Part shown: positions 26,649 through 35,123 of the stretch, piece after piece
Layout: each line of letters opens with the position of its first letter
Numbering within the stretch: the stretch's first letter is position 1
NCBI GenBank assembly: GCA_965203865.1
Contig: OZ241916.1
Span: forward strand, 1,550,001 to 1,614,000
Length of the DNA: 64,000 bases
Direction of reading: 5' to 3'
Source of the DNA: G965200765 sp965203865
Lineage (GTDB): Bacteria; Pseudomonadota; Gammaproteobacteria; Arenicellales; JAJDZL01
Notes under the pieces: model-generated
Seen by the model: the letters and a program-made list of their open reading frames with translations, nothing else
Told to the model about the DNA's origin: nothing
Database searches by the model: none
Position numbers and translations under genes: made by a program

Positions 26649-27400
26649 TATAAATTCTCCATATTTCGATTCTCGCGCAGAAACTCTTCCAGAGCCTCTT
26701 TTTGCTCATTGTTTAAATTCAACTTTTCCAGTAAATCAGGCCGTGTTTGCCATGTTTTTCCGAGCGACTGCTTAAGTCTCCACCACCGTATCGCTTCATG
26801 GTTTCCAGAAACCAGAACCTGTGGGATCTCATGTCCTTCAAATACTTGTGGGCGAGTATAGTGTACATAATCCAGCAGTCCATTTGTAAACGATTCAAAA
26901 CAAGACGACTGTTCATTTCCCAGCACACCCTGGATTTGCCTTGCAATCGCATCAATCAAGACCATTGCGGCCAATTCCCCGCCAGTCAATACATAGTCGC
27001 CAATCGACCACTCTTCAGCTCCAATTATATCCAATGCACGCTGGTCTACGCCTTCATATCTTCCGCATAGTATGATCAGCTCTGAAATTTTCGAAAATCG
27101 CACTACATCGGCATGCTCAAGCCGGGTTCCTTGCGGGCTGAGATAAACAACAGGCGTGTCACTCGGCAACTTTGATCTGATATGCGTAATACATCGTACA
27201 ATCGGTTCAGCCATCATCACCATGCCCGGACCGCCACCAAATGGACGGTCATCTAAAACCTGATGCTCGCCCAAACCAAACTTGCGTAAATCTGCAATCT
27301 GCAAATCCACCAGTTTGTTGCGAATTGCCCGGCCCGAAACTCCGTAATCAACAAGAGCTGAAAACATTTCAGGAAAAATACTTGCGACATGAATTTGCAT
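26648..27400 (-). CDS. trmD: tRNA (guanine-37-N1)-methyltransferase
   Basis: SPOUT-class methyltransferase of 250 residues that makes m1G37 in tRNAs and prevents +1 frameshifting. The trefoil-knot SAM site is visible as LSPQGTRLEHADV, LCGRYEGVDQR and IGDYVLTGGELAAMVLID. It is translated between rimM (16-base gap) and rplS (one-base overlap). It is downstream of the tnpB insertion and so depends on transcription reading through the element or starting within it. Confidence 0.98.
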   Translation of the reverse strand: MQIHVASIFPEMFSALVDYGVSGRAIRNKLVDLQIADLRKFGLGEHQVLDDRPFGGGPGMVMMAEPIVRCITHIRSKLPSDTPVVYLSPQGTRLEHADVVRFSKISELIILCGRYEGVDQRALDIIGAEEWSIGDYVLTGGELAAMVLIDAIARQIQGVLGNEQSSCFESFTNGLLDYVHYTRPQVFEGHEIPQVLVSGNHEAIRWWRLKQSLGKTWQTRPDLLEKLNLNNEQKEALEEFLRENRNMENL

Positions 27401-27415
27401 GACTACTGAATTGGT

Positions 27416-27937
27416 CTAAAACTCCGGATCCCAATCAACTGAAACTTTTCCGCTGGCAACATCAACACAGTGCACAACTTCAGGAATGTAAGGTATCAAT
27501 CGTTCCCTGTCACCGGATACAACCAAAACATCGTTCGCACCGGTTTCAAGCAGATTTTTCACTTTTCCAAATTCTACACCGTTAATTGAAATCACAGACA
27601 ATCCGATCAACTCAGACCAGTAAAATTCACCCGAGGGAAGATTGGGCAGCTGACTTGAATCTATGCAAATTTGACAGCTTTTGAGTCGCAACGCTTGATC
27701 GCGATTTTCAACTCCTTCCAGCGATAATAAATAAAACTTCCCGTGCGGCACGAATTTGGTGACTTCGCGAGTACAATCACCATACTTCTTGTGCCTGAAT
27801 TCGAGTACCTGAAAGTTGAGCAAGTTATCAGGAGGTTCAGTAAATGAACGCACCTTCACTTGCCCCTTGATGCCGAAGGCATCAACCACACGAGCGACGA
27901 CTATATTTTTGAGGGAATTATATAGAATAGTAACCAT
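27416..27937 (-). CDS. rimM: Ribosome maturation factor RimM, with an altered N-terminus
   Basis: 16S rRNA processing factor needed for assembly of the 30S head. The core is normal: VVARVVDAFGIKGQVKVRSF at the N-terminal barrel, a central linker, and a PRC-barrel C-terminus with FYWSELIGLSV. The apparent ATG at 27937 lies in the terminal repeat of the adjacent tnpB element. Residues 1-8 (MVTILYNS) are therefore encoded by the element, and the native sequence resumes at LKNIVVARV. Joining the two copies of the 8-bp duplication in silico suggests an original GTG start giving MKEQGVKNIVVAR in the same frame. The start also lies inside the end of tnpB (20-base overlap). No good ribosome binding site precedes it, so coupling to tnpB translation is possible. 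Confidence 0.93.
   Translation of the reverse strand: MVTILYNSLKNIVVARVVDAFGIKGQVKVRSFTEPPDNLLNFQVLEFRHKKYGDCTREVTKFVPHGKFYLLSLEGVENRDQALRLKSCQICIDSSQLPNLPSGEFYWSELIGLSVISINGVEFGKVKNLLETGANDVLVVSGDRERLIPYIPEVVHCVDVASGKVSVDWDPEF
27905..27912. repeat. Target-site duplication, right (rimM) side
   Basis: ATTTTTGA directly abuts the outer end of the terminal inverted repeat and is identical to 29160-29167. Eight-base duplications are made by several DDE transposase families. Confidence 0.85.
27913..27936 (+). repeat. Terminal inverted repeat, rimM side
   Basis: 24 bases, exact reverse complement of 29136-29159. It begins GGGAATTATATAG and contains the tnpB stop codon (27918-27920) on the minus strand. 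The first base of the rimM ATG lies one position inside. Confidence 0.92.
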
Positions 27938-28018
27938 CTATACAGTTCTGCACAGTAGGCATCCTAACGGCTGCTTTAAGTCTTCCTTCTTCCTGTGCTT
28001 CGGCCCTCCCGGCCAAAG
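27913..28018 (-). ncRNA. Possible omega-RNA 3' region of tnpB
   Basis: Known TnpB nucleases use an RNA transcribed from the 3' end of their own gene through the element end, with the guide taken from flanking DNA. Here the minus strand shows an 8-bp hairpin CTTTGGCC/GGCCGAAG with loop GGGAG (27998-28018). A terminal TATAGA/TCTATA hairpin lies near the edge. The guide would then be the start of rimM. This is inferred from structure only. Confidence 0.3.
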
Positions 28019-29117
28019 TGCCTGTTAATCCGACACGAAGAACATTTATTGCTGCATTTACATCCCTGTCCTCCTTGTAGCCACAAGCAAGACACTCATA
28101 CATGCGCACGGATAGCTCTATCCTCTCCTTGGGCTTGCGGCCGCAGTTTGAGCAAGTCTGGGATGTAAACTTGGGGGAGACTTTACATACGAAGCCACCG
28201 GCACTCTCAGCCTTGTAGCTTAGCATCTCATTAAAGTCCCCCCATGTTTGATCTAAAATAGAACGATTTATTCCGGTTTTATATATTTTTCCTTTCTTGG
28301 TTAGATTTTCAATTCTTAAGTCTTCTACATAAAACCTGGAAGTGTAGTTTTTAACTAAACTTGCAGTCAGTTCATGCAGATATCCTTTATTCTTCTCCCC
28401 GACTCTCTGCCATTCCTTGCTTAAAGCAAGAACTTTCTTTTTCCTGCTGTTGGAACCCTTTACAGACCTTGAAACTCTTTTCTGCAAGGTTTTTAACTTA
28501 GTCCTGTCAACTTTTCTTTTAGGAATCTTTACTCCATTAGACAAACTGACTCTATTCAAGACTCCTGCATCTACTCCTACAGGAGCCCTTGCATCCTCTA
28601 CTTCTATATCTGGCAGTTCACAAACCAATTGAATCTTGATTCTTACTGGAGTCTTTACTATTCTTAAAAACTTAGCTTCTCCTTTCAGTTTTCCCTTGAA
28701 CCTGAACTTGCCTATTCCTTTTATTCGCACAGAGTTCCACGATAAAGCCTTGTGAATACTAAAAACATCAGTTTCAAAAGACTTGACCCCCCTGCTCCTT
28801 GCCTTGAACCTTGGAAACCCCGGCTTCTCCCCTTTCTTTACTCTGTCAAAGAATCTCTTGAACGCCTTGTCCAGTCTTCTCAGGCAGGTTCTTTGGGACG
28901 AGCAGTGAAACTTGCTGAACCAGTCATCTTCTTTCCTTATAGTTGTCAAAGACTTCAGCTGGTCAAAATAAGAAATACCTATGCCCTGCTTTTCGTAAGC
29001 TTCTATTCCTTCCTGCAAGGCACAGTTCCACAAGAGTGTTTTCTGACTTAGAAACTCATTCAAGTTTCTGTGGCAGCCTTTGGAAATTTTAGCCGTGTAT
29101 GTATAAGTCCTTATCAT
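27918..29117 (-). CDS. tnpB: RNA-guided endonuclease TnpB family protein
   Basis: A 399-residue TnpB (IS605 OrfB type), the family ancestral to Cas12 nucleases. The RuvC residues are intact: Asp183 in VGVDAGV, Glu265 in FYVEDLRIENL and Asp352 in DRDVNAAINV. The zinc ribbon is complete (CSNCG at 322-326 and CLACG at 342-346). The N-terminal helix-turn-helix-like region is present. There is no frameshift or internal stop, so a functional nuclease is plausible. The stop codon lies in the terminal repeat, and the C-terminal tail is also where the guide RNA would be encoded. No TnpA transposase or serine recombinase gene accompanies it. Confidence 0.95.
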   Translation of the reverse strand: MIRTYTYTAKISKGCHRNLNEFLSQKTLLWNCALQEGIEAYEKQGIGISYFDQLKSLTTIRKEDDWFSKFHCSSQRTCLRRLDKAFKRFFDRVKKGEKPGFPRFKARSRGVKSFETDVFSIHKALSWNSVRIKGIGKFRFKGKLKGEAKFLRIVKTPVRIKIQLVCELPDIEVEDARAPVGVDAGVLNRVSLSNGVKIPKRKVDRTKLKTLQKRVSRSVKGSNSRKKKVLALSKEWQRVGEKNKGYLHELTASLVKNYTSRFYVEDLRIENLTKKGKIYKTGINRSILDQTWGDFNEMLSYKAESAGGFVCKVSPKFTSQTCSNCGRKPKERIELSVRMYECLACGYKEDRDVNAAINVLRVGLTGTLAGRAEAQEEGRLKAAVRMPTVQNCIDGYYSI

Positions 29118-29135
29118 GAGGGGGCAGCAATATTC

Positions 29136-29159
29136 TGGTTACTATTCTATATAATTCCC
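29136..29159 (-). repeat. Terminal inverted repeat, rpsP side
   Basis: 24 bases on the plus strand beginning TGGTTACTATTCTATA, an exact reverse complement of 27913-27936. It lies 18 bases upstream of the tnpB ATG. Confidence 0.92.
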
Positions 29160-29167
29160 ATTTTTGA
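29160..29167. repeat. Target-site duplication, left (rpsP) side
   Basis: ATTTTTGA, identical to 27905-27912 and directly next to the terminal repeat. It lies 34 bases from the rpsP stop codon. Confidence 0.85.
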
Positions 29168-29201
29168 CACCCTGCTCCTTCACCCAAGAGCATTTTTCAA
29201 A

Positions 29202-29441
29202 TTAACCACGTACAGATTTGAGAAGCGTTTGAACCCGGCCTGAAAGTTGCGCACCTTTTGAAACCCAATAGTCAATTCGCTCCAAATCAAGGCGCAGTCT
29301 TTCATCGCCTTGTTCAATCGGATTGAAGAACCCTACACGTTCAATAAAACGCTTTGTAGACGAGCGCCGGCTATCAGCCACTACTACAGTATAGAATGGC
29401 CTTTTCTTGGCACCGCCGCGAGCAAGACGAATTACAACCAT
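29202..29441 (-). CDS. rpsP: 30S ribosomal protein S16
   Basis: Small-subunit protein of 79 residues that binds 16S rRNA early in assembly. MVVIRLARGGAKKRPFYTVV, then RRSSTKRFIERVGFFNP, are diagnostic. An AGGAG lies at suitable distance before the ATG and a good promoter at 29503-29531. In related genomes rimM follows directly; here the tnpB element starts 42 bases after the stop. Confidence 0.98.
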   Translation of the reverse strand: MVVIRLARGGAKKRPFYTVVVADSRRSSTKRFIERVGFFNPIEQGDERLRLDLERIDYWVSKGAQLSGRVQTLLKSVRG

Positions 29442-29502
29442 GCGTTGAATTACTCCTAGTTAACAATAAAAATTTGTGTTGAAATCTTAAAAATACAAGA
29501 GA

Positions 29503-29531
29503 ATTGTAGCATTTCCTTGACAAACAATCAA
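29503..29531 (-). promoter_or_regulatory. Sigma-70-type promoter of the rpsP operon
   Basis: On the minus strand, TTGATT (29526-29531) and TACAAT (29503-29508) are separated by 17 bases, about 60 bases upstream of the rpsP start. Both boxes are close to consensus. It lies in the 200-base gap after ffh. Confidence 0.65.
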
Positions 29532-29642
29532 AATTTAGAGTGCATTAAGCCGAATTTCCTGTCCTTTATCTAATGGGGACTCTTCGGGGTCAGTGTTCCT
29601 TATTCCACTTTACCGTATTGGGAATGTGCCGCAACTCTGGTA

Positions 29643-30983
29643 TCAGAAAGGCAGGTTGCCGATATTCGGAACTTTACCGTGCTTTTTGTTTTTTACCACC
29701 TTCTTGCTTAATTTTTGCATTTTCTCCAACTTCCGAAGTAACCGGCTGATATGCTGCGGTTCGACTCCCGCCCCTTTTGAAATTCTGGCTTTTCTGGACC
29801 CTCTTATCAAGGCCGGATGCTTTCTTTCCTGGGCAGTCATCGAGTTGATCAAAGCAATTTCCTTCTTGACGCTATCTTCCAAATTGTTCATTTTCCCCGT
29901 CATGTTGGAAGGCAGATTTGGAATATATTTCATAATGCTGTCGACACCCCCCATATCCATGGTCATATTCAATTGCGACCTGTAGTCTTCCAGGTCAAAT
30001 TGAGCGCCGCGAGCAATTTTTTGCTCCAGTTTCTTTGCATCCGCCTTGTCGGACTTTCTCTCAATGTTTTCAATCAAGGTAACTACATCGCCCATGCCCA
30101 GAATCCGGGAAGCAATTCTTTCTGGATAAAACGGCTCAATTGCTTCCATGCCTTCCCCTACTCCGATAAGTTTCACCGGTTTGCCAGTGACCTTGTATGC
30201 AGACAGTAGTCCACCTCCCCGCGTATCCCCATCCAGCTTGGTTACCGCCAAACCGGTCAACGGCAGAGCTTCATGAAATTTCAAGGCACTTGTCACAGCA
30301 TCCTGACCGACTGTTGCATCCATTACAAACAAAGTTTCCTTGGGCGAAGCATATTCATGTACCAATTTGATTTCCGACATCATCTCATCATCAACATGAA
30401 GCCGTCCTGCTGTATCAATAATCAGCACATCGCTCATTGATTCTTTGCAGCTTCGGATGGCAGATTGTGTTATTTCAACTACGTTCTTTATTTCTGGAGG
30501 CGAAAAGAAATCAACGCCAATTGATGCTGAAAGCCTTTCGAGCTGCTCAATTGCGGCGGGACGGTAGATATCCACGCTCGCTGTAAGCACCTTTTTGGCT
30601 TCCACTTCTTTCAGCATCTTCGCCAGTTTCGCTACAGTTGTGGTTTTACCCGTCCCTTGCAATCCGGCAAATAAAATTACTGTCGGCGAATTGGAATTGA
30701 ACTGAAGTGATGCATGTGCACCCCCCATCGTCTTCGTGAGTTCATCACGCACAACTTTGATCAATGCCTGACTCGGTGTAAATTCCCTGGTTACTTCCAT
30801 CCCGACCGCGCTGGTACGTACAGTCTCTACAAACTCTTTCGCAACTTGAAGTGAAACATCTGCTTCCAGCAACGCTCGCCTTACATCCTGCAAGGCCGGT
30901 TCAATATTTTTTTCTGTCAAGCGTTGTACGCCTCCAACGCGTCCCAACGCATTTTCCAAACGCTCTCGAAGTGCTTCAAACAT
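29643..30983 (-). CDS. ffh: Signal recognition particle protein Ffh
   Basis: SRP54 GTPase of 446 residues that, with 4.5S RNA, delivers inner-membrane proteins to FtsY. The N domain is followed by the G domain: GLQGTGKTT (107-115), then VLIIDTAGRLHVD and VTKLDGDTRGG. The C-terminal M domain includes MGGVDSIMKYIPNLP and the RNA-binding part around SRKARISKGAGVEPQHISRLL. Its place upstream of rpsP is the usual gammaproteobacterial order. Confidence 0.98.
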   Translation of the reverse strand: MFEALRERLENALGRVGGVQRLTEKNIEPALQDVRRALLEADVSLQVAKEFVETVRTSAVGMEVTREFTPSQALIKVVRDELTKTMGGAHASLQFNSNSPTVILFAGLQGTGKTTTVAKLAKMLKEVEAKKVLTASVDIYRPAAIEQLERLSASIGVDFFSPPEIKNVVEITQSAIRSCKESMSDVLIIDTAGRLHVDDEMMSEIKLVHEYASPKETLFVMDATVGQDAVTSALKFHEALPLTGLAVTKLDGDTRGGGLLSAYKVTGKPVKLIGVGEGMEAIEPFYPERIASRILGMGDVVTLIENIERKSDKADAKKLEQKIARGAQFDLEDYRSQLNMTMDMGGVDSIMKYIPNLPSNMTGKMNNLEDSVKKEIALINSMTAQERKHPALIRGSRKARISKGAGVEPQHISRLLRKLEKMQKLSKKVVKNKKHGKVPNIGNLPF

Positions 30984-31099
30984 TAATATTTCCTTTTACT
31001 ATTGAAAAAAATTTGGTTTAATCGAAAAATAGTTAAAAATTATCTTTCAGATAGAATTAAACTGTTAATCCTTTAGAGCAAAACTTACGCATACATAGA

Positions 31100-32392
31100 T
31101 TGGACGACATTCCTATAGGCATACTACTTGCCGTTCTTATACTCCTGATTATATTTTCCGCTTTTTTCTCCGCGTCCGAAACTGCGACGATGGCACTGAA
31201 TCGCTATCGTCTGCAGGACAGAGTTAACAAGAAAGAACGAAAAGCAATCATTCTGCAAAGACTGATTGACCAGCCAGACCGTCTGCTGGGGACTATTTTA
31301 CTCGGCAACAACCTGGTGAACAACGCCGCGGTCGCAATTTCGACTATTATCGCATGGCGGCTTTATGGTGAATACGGGGTGGCTATATCAACAGCGTTTA
31401 TTACAATTGTAATTTTGGTGTTTGCTGAAATTCCCCCTAAAACAATTGCCGCATCGCATCCGGAACGAATTGCATTCTTCGCTTCATACATTCTTGAGTT
31501 TTTACTGAGAGTTCTGCACCCGGTCGTATGGTTTGTAAGTTCGGCTACAAAAATCTTTAATTTCATCCCCGGTGTTGGCGGCAAGTCCAGGTCGGATTCA
31601 CTGAGTACCGATGAACTACGAATGGCGGTGCTCGCTTCAACCGGGCATTTATTGACTCATCAGGAAAGCATGTTGCTGGAGATTCTTAACATAGGCACTG
31701 CCACAGTAGACAGTGTGATGGTTCCCCGCGCAAATATTCGAGGGGTAAACCTTGACGACGAATTGAGTGAAATCATTGAGTCTATACAAAACAGTCCCTA
31801 TTCCAGACTCCCAGTTTACAGAGGTACCATAGATGAACTAACCGGCGAACTTGAAATTCGCAAACTGCTTCAATCCTACAATTTTGACGAAATCAAGAAG
31901 GAACACATTCAGGAAACTGCAATTGAACCGATTTTCATGCCAGAGGATTCACACATTCTGGAGCAAATCAAGAAGCTGCAGTCCGATATGCGCAATATGG
32001 CAATTGTCGTTGATGAATACGGCGATATAAAAGGGTTGGTAACTCTCCGGGAGATGCTGGAAGAAATCGCCGGTGTTGTTGGCGGCCAGCTACCCTCGGG
32101 TGTTGTTCCAGGCATCCGAAAAGACGAAGACGGCAGCTATTTGGTTGATGCTCAACTAAACGTCCGCGACCTTAATCGGGTAATGAACTGGCACTTTCCT
32201 ACAGATGGTCCAAATACACTAAACGGGATAATTTTAGAGCATCTCGAGGATATTCCACAGTCTGGAACCAGTATAAGGGTGAACGGCTATGTAGTTGAAA
32301 CTGTAAGAGTCCGAGGCACAGCGGTTGTGGTCGCACGAATCAAGCCTGACGACCAGCAAGCACAGATTCCGACAGAGGATGATGTTGATTGA
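31100..32392 (+). CDS. CNNM/CorC (HlyC) family membrane protein
   Basis: A 430-residue inner-membrane protein of the CNNM/YfjD family, linked to Mg2+ or Co2+ homeostasis. The N-terminal CNNM domain has several membrane segments (IGILLAVLILLIIFSAFFSA and FITIVILVFAEIPPK). Two CBS domains (about 200-325) and a C-terminal CorC_HlyC domain (about 340-425) follow. The start is TTG at 31100, which puts the first membrane helix at the usual position. The gene is divergent from ffh, as its homologues often are. Hemolysin naming in databases is historical. Confidence 0.9.
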   Translation: MDDIPIGILLAVLILLIIFSAFFSASETATMALNRYRLQDRVNKKERKAIILQRLIDQPDRLLGTILLGNNLVNNAAVAISTIIAWRLYGEYGVAISTAFITIVILVFAEIPPKTIAASHPERIAFFASYILEFLLRVLHPVVWFVSSATKIFNFIPGVGGKSRSDSLSTDELRMAVLASTGHLLTHQESMLLEILNIGTATVDSVMVPRANIRGVNLDDELSEIIESIQNSPYSRLPVYRGTIDELTGELEIRKLLQSYNFDEIKKEHIQETAIEPIFMPEDSHILEQIKKLQSDMRNMAIVVDEYGDIKGLVTLREMLEEIAGVVGGQLPSGVVPGIRKDEDGSYLVDAQLNVRDLNRVMNWHFPTDGPNTLNGIILEHLEDIPQSGTSIRVNGYVVETVRVRGTAVVVARIKPDDQQAQIPTEDDVD

Positions 32393-32479
32393 CCTGCGGC
32401 CACTCAAAGGAGAAGCATTGATTCATTTGTCACTACTCCGTTGGAAGCAGTCAAATGCAACTATTTCGTTCTCTTTGAA

Positions 32480-33154
32480 CTACTTCGCTTTTGATTGAAA
32501 TTCAGCAGCGTACGGACTTACGTAGTCCGGCAAAGCCAGAAAGGCATTTTCGTAGTCTTTCAAATTGTATCGGGACACTGCAATAGAGTGAATATCTTTT
32601 GCATGAGGGGTCGAAGCGATTGACCACCCAATTACCGAGGACTGTAAAACTCTTGAAATATCTGGAACCATATCGTCGCAATCATAAGCTACTCCATGCC
32701 ACTGGTCACCGCATATCTGAATCTCGTTAAGCGAAGTCAAGTTTTCACCCTCGCAAAGCTCGGCGACATTGTTGTTATTTCGTTTGCAGGTTGCCCAATA
32801 GAATTTTTCACGCTTGGCATTCATCAGAATCAAAGTATTTGAATGGATGTTTGCTTGGGCCAAAGCCGCAAGGCACGAAACTGGAATAACTGGCACATCA
32901 ATGCCGTATGCAATCCCTTGCACCACACCCGCGGCGACTCGCAAGCCTGTAAACGAACCCGGTCCCTTCCCGAAGGCAACGCAATCCAGCTCGTTGATTG
33001 AAATGCCAGACTCTGTCAACAGCTGATCAATCAGCATCAACACACTGCTACTATGATTTCTTTGGGTATGCTTTTCTTTAATAAAAATTTGCTCTTCGCA
33101 ATTCACAGCCAATGAAAGCGTCTCATGAGACGCACTTAAAGCGAGAATTTTCAT
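32480..33154 (-). CDS. tsaB: tRNA N6-threonylcarbamoyladenosine synthesis protein TsaB
   Basis: Partner of TsaD and TsaE in making t6A37 on ANN-decoding tRNAs, 224 residues. The ASKHA-type start MKILALSASHETLSLAV and the segment FGKGPGSFTGLRVAAGVVQG are clear TsaB signatures. Its start overlaps the end of yoaA by 4 bases. The yoaA-tsaB pair is also found in E. coli. Confidence 0.94.
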   Translation of the reverse strand: MKILALSASHETLSLAVNCEEQIFIKEKHTQRNHSSSVLMLIDQLLTESGISINELDCVAFGKGPGSFTGLRVAAGVVQGIAYGIDVPVIPVSCLAALAQANIHSNTLILMNAKREKFYWATCKRNNNNVAELCEGENLTSLNEIQICGDQWHGVAYDCDDMVPDISRVLQSSVIGWSIASTPHAKDIHSIAVSRYNLKDYENAFLALPDYVSPYAAEFQSKAK

Positions 33155-35070
33155 TTTTCGAAGAACTCCCTCACGTCACTCAATTTAGTTGTTTGAGGAA
33201 ATTGTGCCAGTGTTTCAAGAATAGTAGCGCCATAGCTCTTGGAAGTCAGTCTTGGGTCGCAAATTGCCAGCACACCTCTATCATTGAAGTCGCGGATCAA
33301 TCTTCCTGCCCCCTGCTTCAAAGCCAATGCAGTTTCTGGAACTTGCCATAACGTAAATGGCTCGTGTCCTTGCTCCTTAAGATATTCTATACGAGCTTTC
33401 ATCATGGGACGTTCGGGGGGTGCGAACGGCAACTTGCTGATAACGACACAAGATAAAGCACTACCTCTTACATCTACCCCTTCCCAAAAACTTGTCGTAC
33501 CAAGTAGTACGGAACTACCATGTTCTTTGAACTGTTTCAACAAACTGGAACGGGAATCAGAGCCTTGAACAAGGAGTGGGCAATCCAGTTCATCACTTAG
33601 AATCCTGTCCACTTGTTTCATTGCTTGATAACTTGTGAACAAAACGAATATCCCACCAGTTGCCAGCGGTACAATTTGACGGACCACATCAGCGACTTGA
33701 GAGTTAAATTGACGTGAATTTGGATTATCCATATTCGGTGGCAAGAATAGCAAAGCCTGCTCATCGTAGCGGAACGGACTGAGCCATTGCTCAGCACTAG
33801 CAAATTGAATTCCCAAGCGATTTTGAAAATGTGAAAAATCGTTTCCAACAGCAAGAGTTGCAGAAGTAAAAATCCAGCTACAGTCGCATTCCTTTACGAT
33901 GTTGCCAAGCCTGCTACCCGGGTCAAGTGGAGCTTGGGATAACTTCAACTCCTTGTCGGACACTTCGTACCATTCAGCATGAATTTCCTTTGTGGTTTCA
34001 ATTAACTGATTATATGTAGTGCGAAATAATTGAATACGCTCCAGACATTTTTCGATAGTTGGATAAGCACCGCAATAAGAGGTTAGTTTATCTTTCAAAT
34101 CACCCAGCCATTCAAATACATCTTGCATTGAATCAAGAAACTCTTTGTTTTCCCGTATTGCTGACAACGGGCCTTCCTTCAATTCGGGGTCAACAGTTTT
34201 TTTTGCTTCGTTCACCAAATATACTAGTTCGTTTTCAATATCCGCCACAAACGCATAATCTATTTCAATTTCCGAATCCTCGATTTCACGCTGAATATCT
34301 TCAATAACACTATTTATTTCAGATAATGCAAGGCTAGCCCCCATATGCTCCGCTGCCACATCAGGCAAACGGTGTGCCTCGTCAACTATTACAACATCTG
34401 CCTGTTTTAATAATCCCTGTTGCGTTTCTTCCCCTTCCCACTTTAATAAATCCAGACAAAGAATACTGTGATTTACCACCAATACATCTGCATCGTTCAA
34501 GTCGCGGCGCACGCGGTTGGCATAACAATTCTTCCACCAATCACAGCGGGTGCCGATGCAAGATTCGGTTGTTGAAGTTACTTTTCTCCAAGCTGGATCA
34601 TTTGGGGATACTCCAGACAGGTTCGATATATCGCCGTCTTCGGTACGACCAGCCCAATCACCTATCAACGCCATCTTTGTATTTGAGTCCTTGTCAAATA
34701 AATCCGTTTGCTTTTTTTGCTGTTCAAAGCGATGCAGGCATAAATAGTTGCTACGCCCTTTTAGCAGTTTAATTTTAGGAAATATATTGAGCGCTTCACA
34801 AACCGCAGGTAAATCGTTATATACAATCTGCTCCTGAAGATTGATAGTAAACGAAGATATGATGGTTCGATTCTTGCCGGACAGCGCCGGTACAAGATAT
34901 GCGAAAGTTTTTCCTGTCCCAGTGCCGGACTCGGCAATCAGAGTCTCCTTTTGGTCAATGGCCATCTCAACAGCACCGGCAAATTGCTGTTGTACATCGC
35001 GGACAGAAAATCCCGGAATCAGAGATCGAAAAGGGCCATCAGGACCTAGTAAGTCAGAGCTGGAATTCAT
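33151..35070 (-). CDS. yoaA: ATP-dependent DNA helicase YoaA (XPD/DinG-like)
   Basis: Superfamily 2 iron-sulphur helicase of 639 residues involved in replication-fork repair; in E. coli it works with the HolC clamp-loader subunit. Walker A is SGTGTGKT (48-55) and the Walker B box is VDEAH (229-233). Four Cys fit the 4Fe-4S cluster (Cys111, Cys171, Cys176, Cys182). The C-terminal helicase part includes VLLGTTSFWEGVDVRG and QGAGRLIRD. The pairing with tsaB supports YoaA rather than DinG. Confidence 0.93.
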   Translation of the reverse strand: MNSSSDLLGPDGPFRSLIPGFSVRDVQQQFAGAVEMAIDQKETLIAESGTGTGKTFAYLVPALSGKNRTIISSFTINLQEQIVYNDLPAVCEALNIFPKIKLLKGRSNYLCLHRFEQQKKQTDLFDKDSNTKMALIGDWAGRTEDGDISNLSGVSPNDPAWRKVTSTTESCIGTRCDWWKNCYANRVRRDLNDADVLVVNHSILCLDLLKWEGEETQQGLLKQADVVIVDEAHRLPDVAAEHMGASLALSEINSVIEDIQREIEDSEIEIDYAFVADIENELVYLVNEAKKTVDPELKEGPLSAIRENKEFLDSMQDVFEWLGDLKDKLTSYCGAYPTIEKCLERIQLFRTTYNQLIETTKEIHAEWYEVSDKELKLSQAPLDPGSRLGNIVKECDCSWIFTSATLAVGNDFSHFQNRLGIQFASAEQWLSPFRYDEQALLFLPPNMDNPNSRQFNSQVADVVRQIVPLATGGIFVLFTSYQAMKQVDRILSDELDCPLLVQGSDSRSSLLKQFKEHGSSVLLGTTSFWEGVDVRGSALSCVVISKLPFAPPERPMMKARIEYLKEQGHEPFTLWQVPETALALKQGAGRLIRDFNDRGVLAICDPRLTSKSYGATILETLAQFPQTTKLSDVREFFEK

Positions 35071-35123
35071 AGAACCTCAAATCAATCAGGCTATTGTACA
35101 CCTGATTATCGGGAATTGTGGGG

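Larger units (their letters stand above)
27913..29159 (-). mobile_element. 1247-bp tnpB element with perfect 24-bp terminal inverted repeats
   Basis: The element carries one gene, tnpB, between perfect 24-bp inverted repeats (27913-27936 and 29136-29159; outer end GGGAATTATATAGAATAG). It is flanked by the 8-bp direct repeat ATTTTTGA. It sits between rpsP and rimM inside a normally unbroken translation operon. Classical tnpB carriers (IS200/IS605, IS607) have no terminal inverted repeats and make no target duplication, so the ends look like those of a DDE transposase element. No transposase gene is present, so it must be moved in trans, as a MITE with a tnpB cargo would be. The perfect repeats and duplication suggest a recent insertion. 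Confidence 0.85.
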
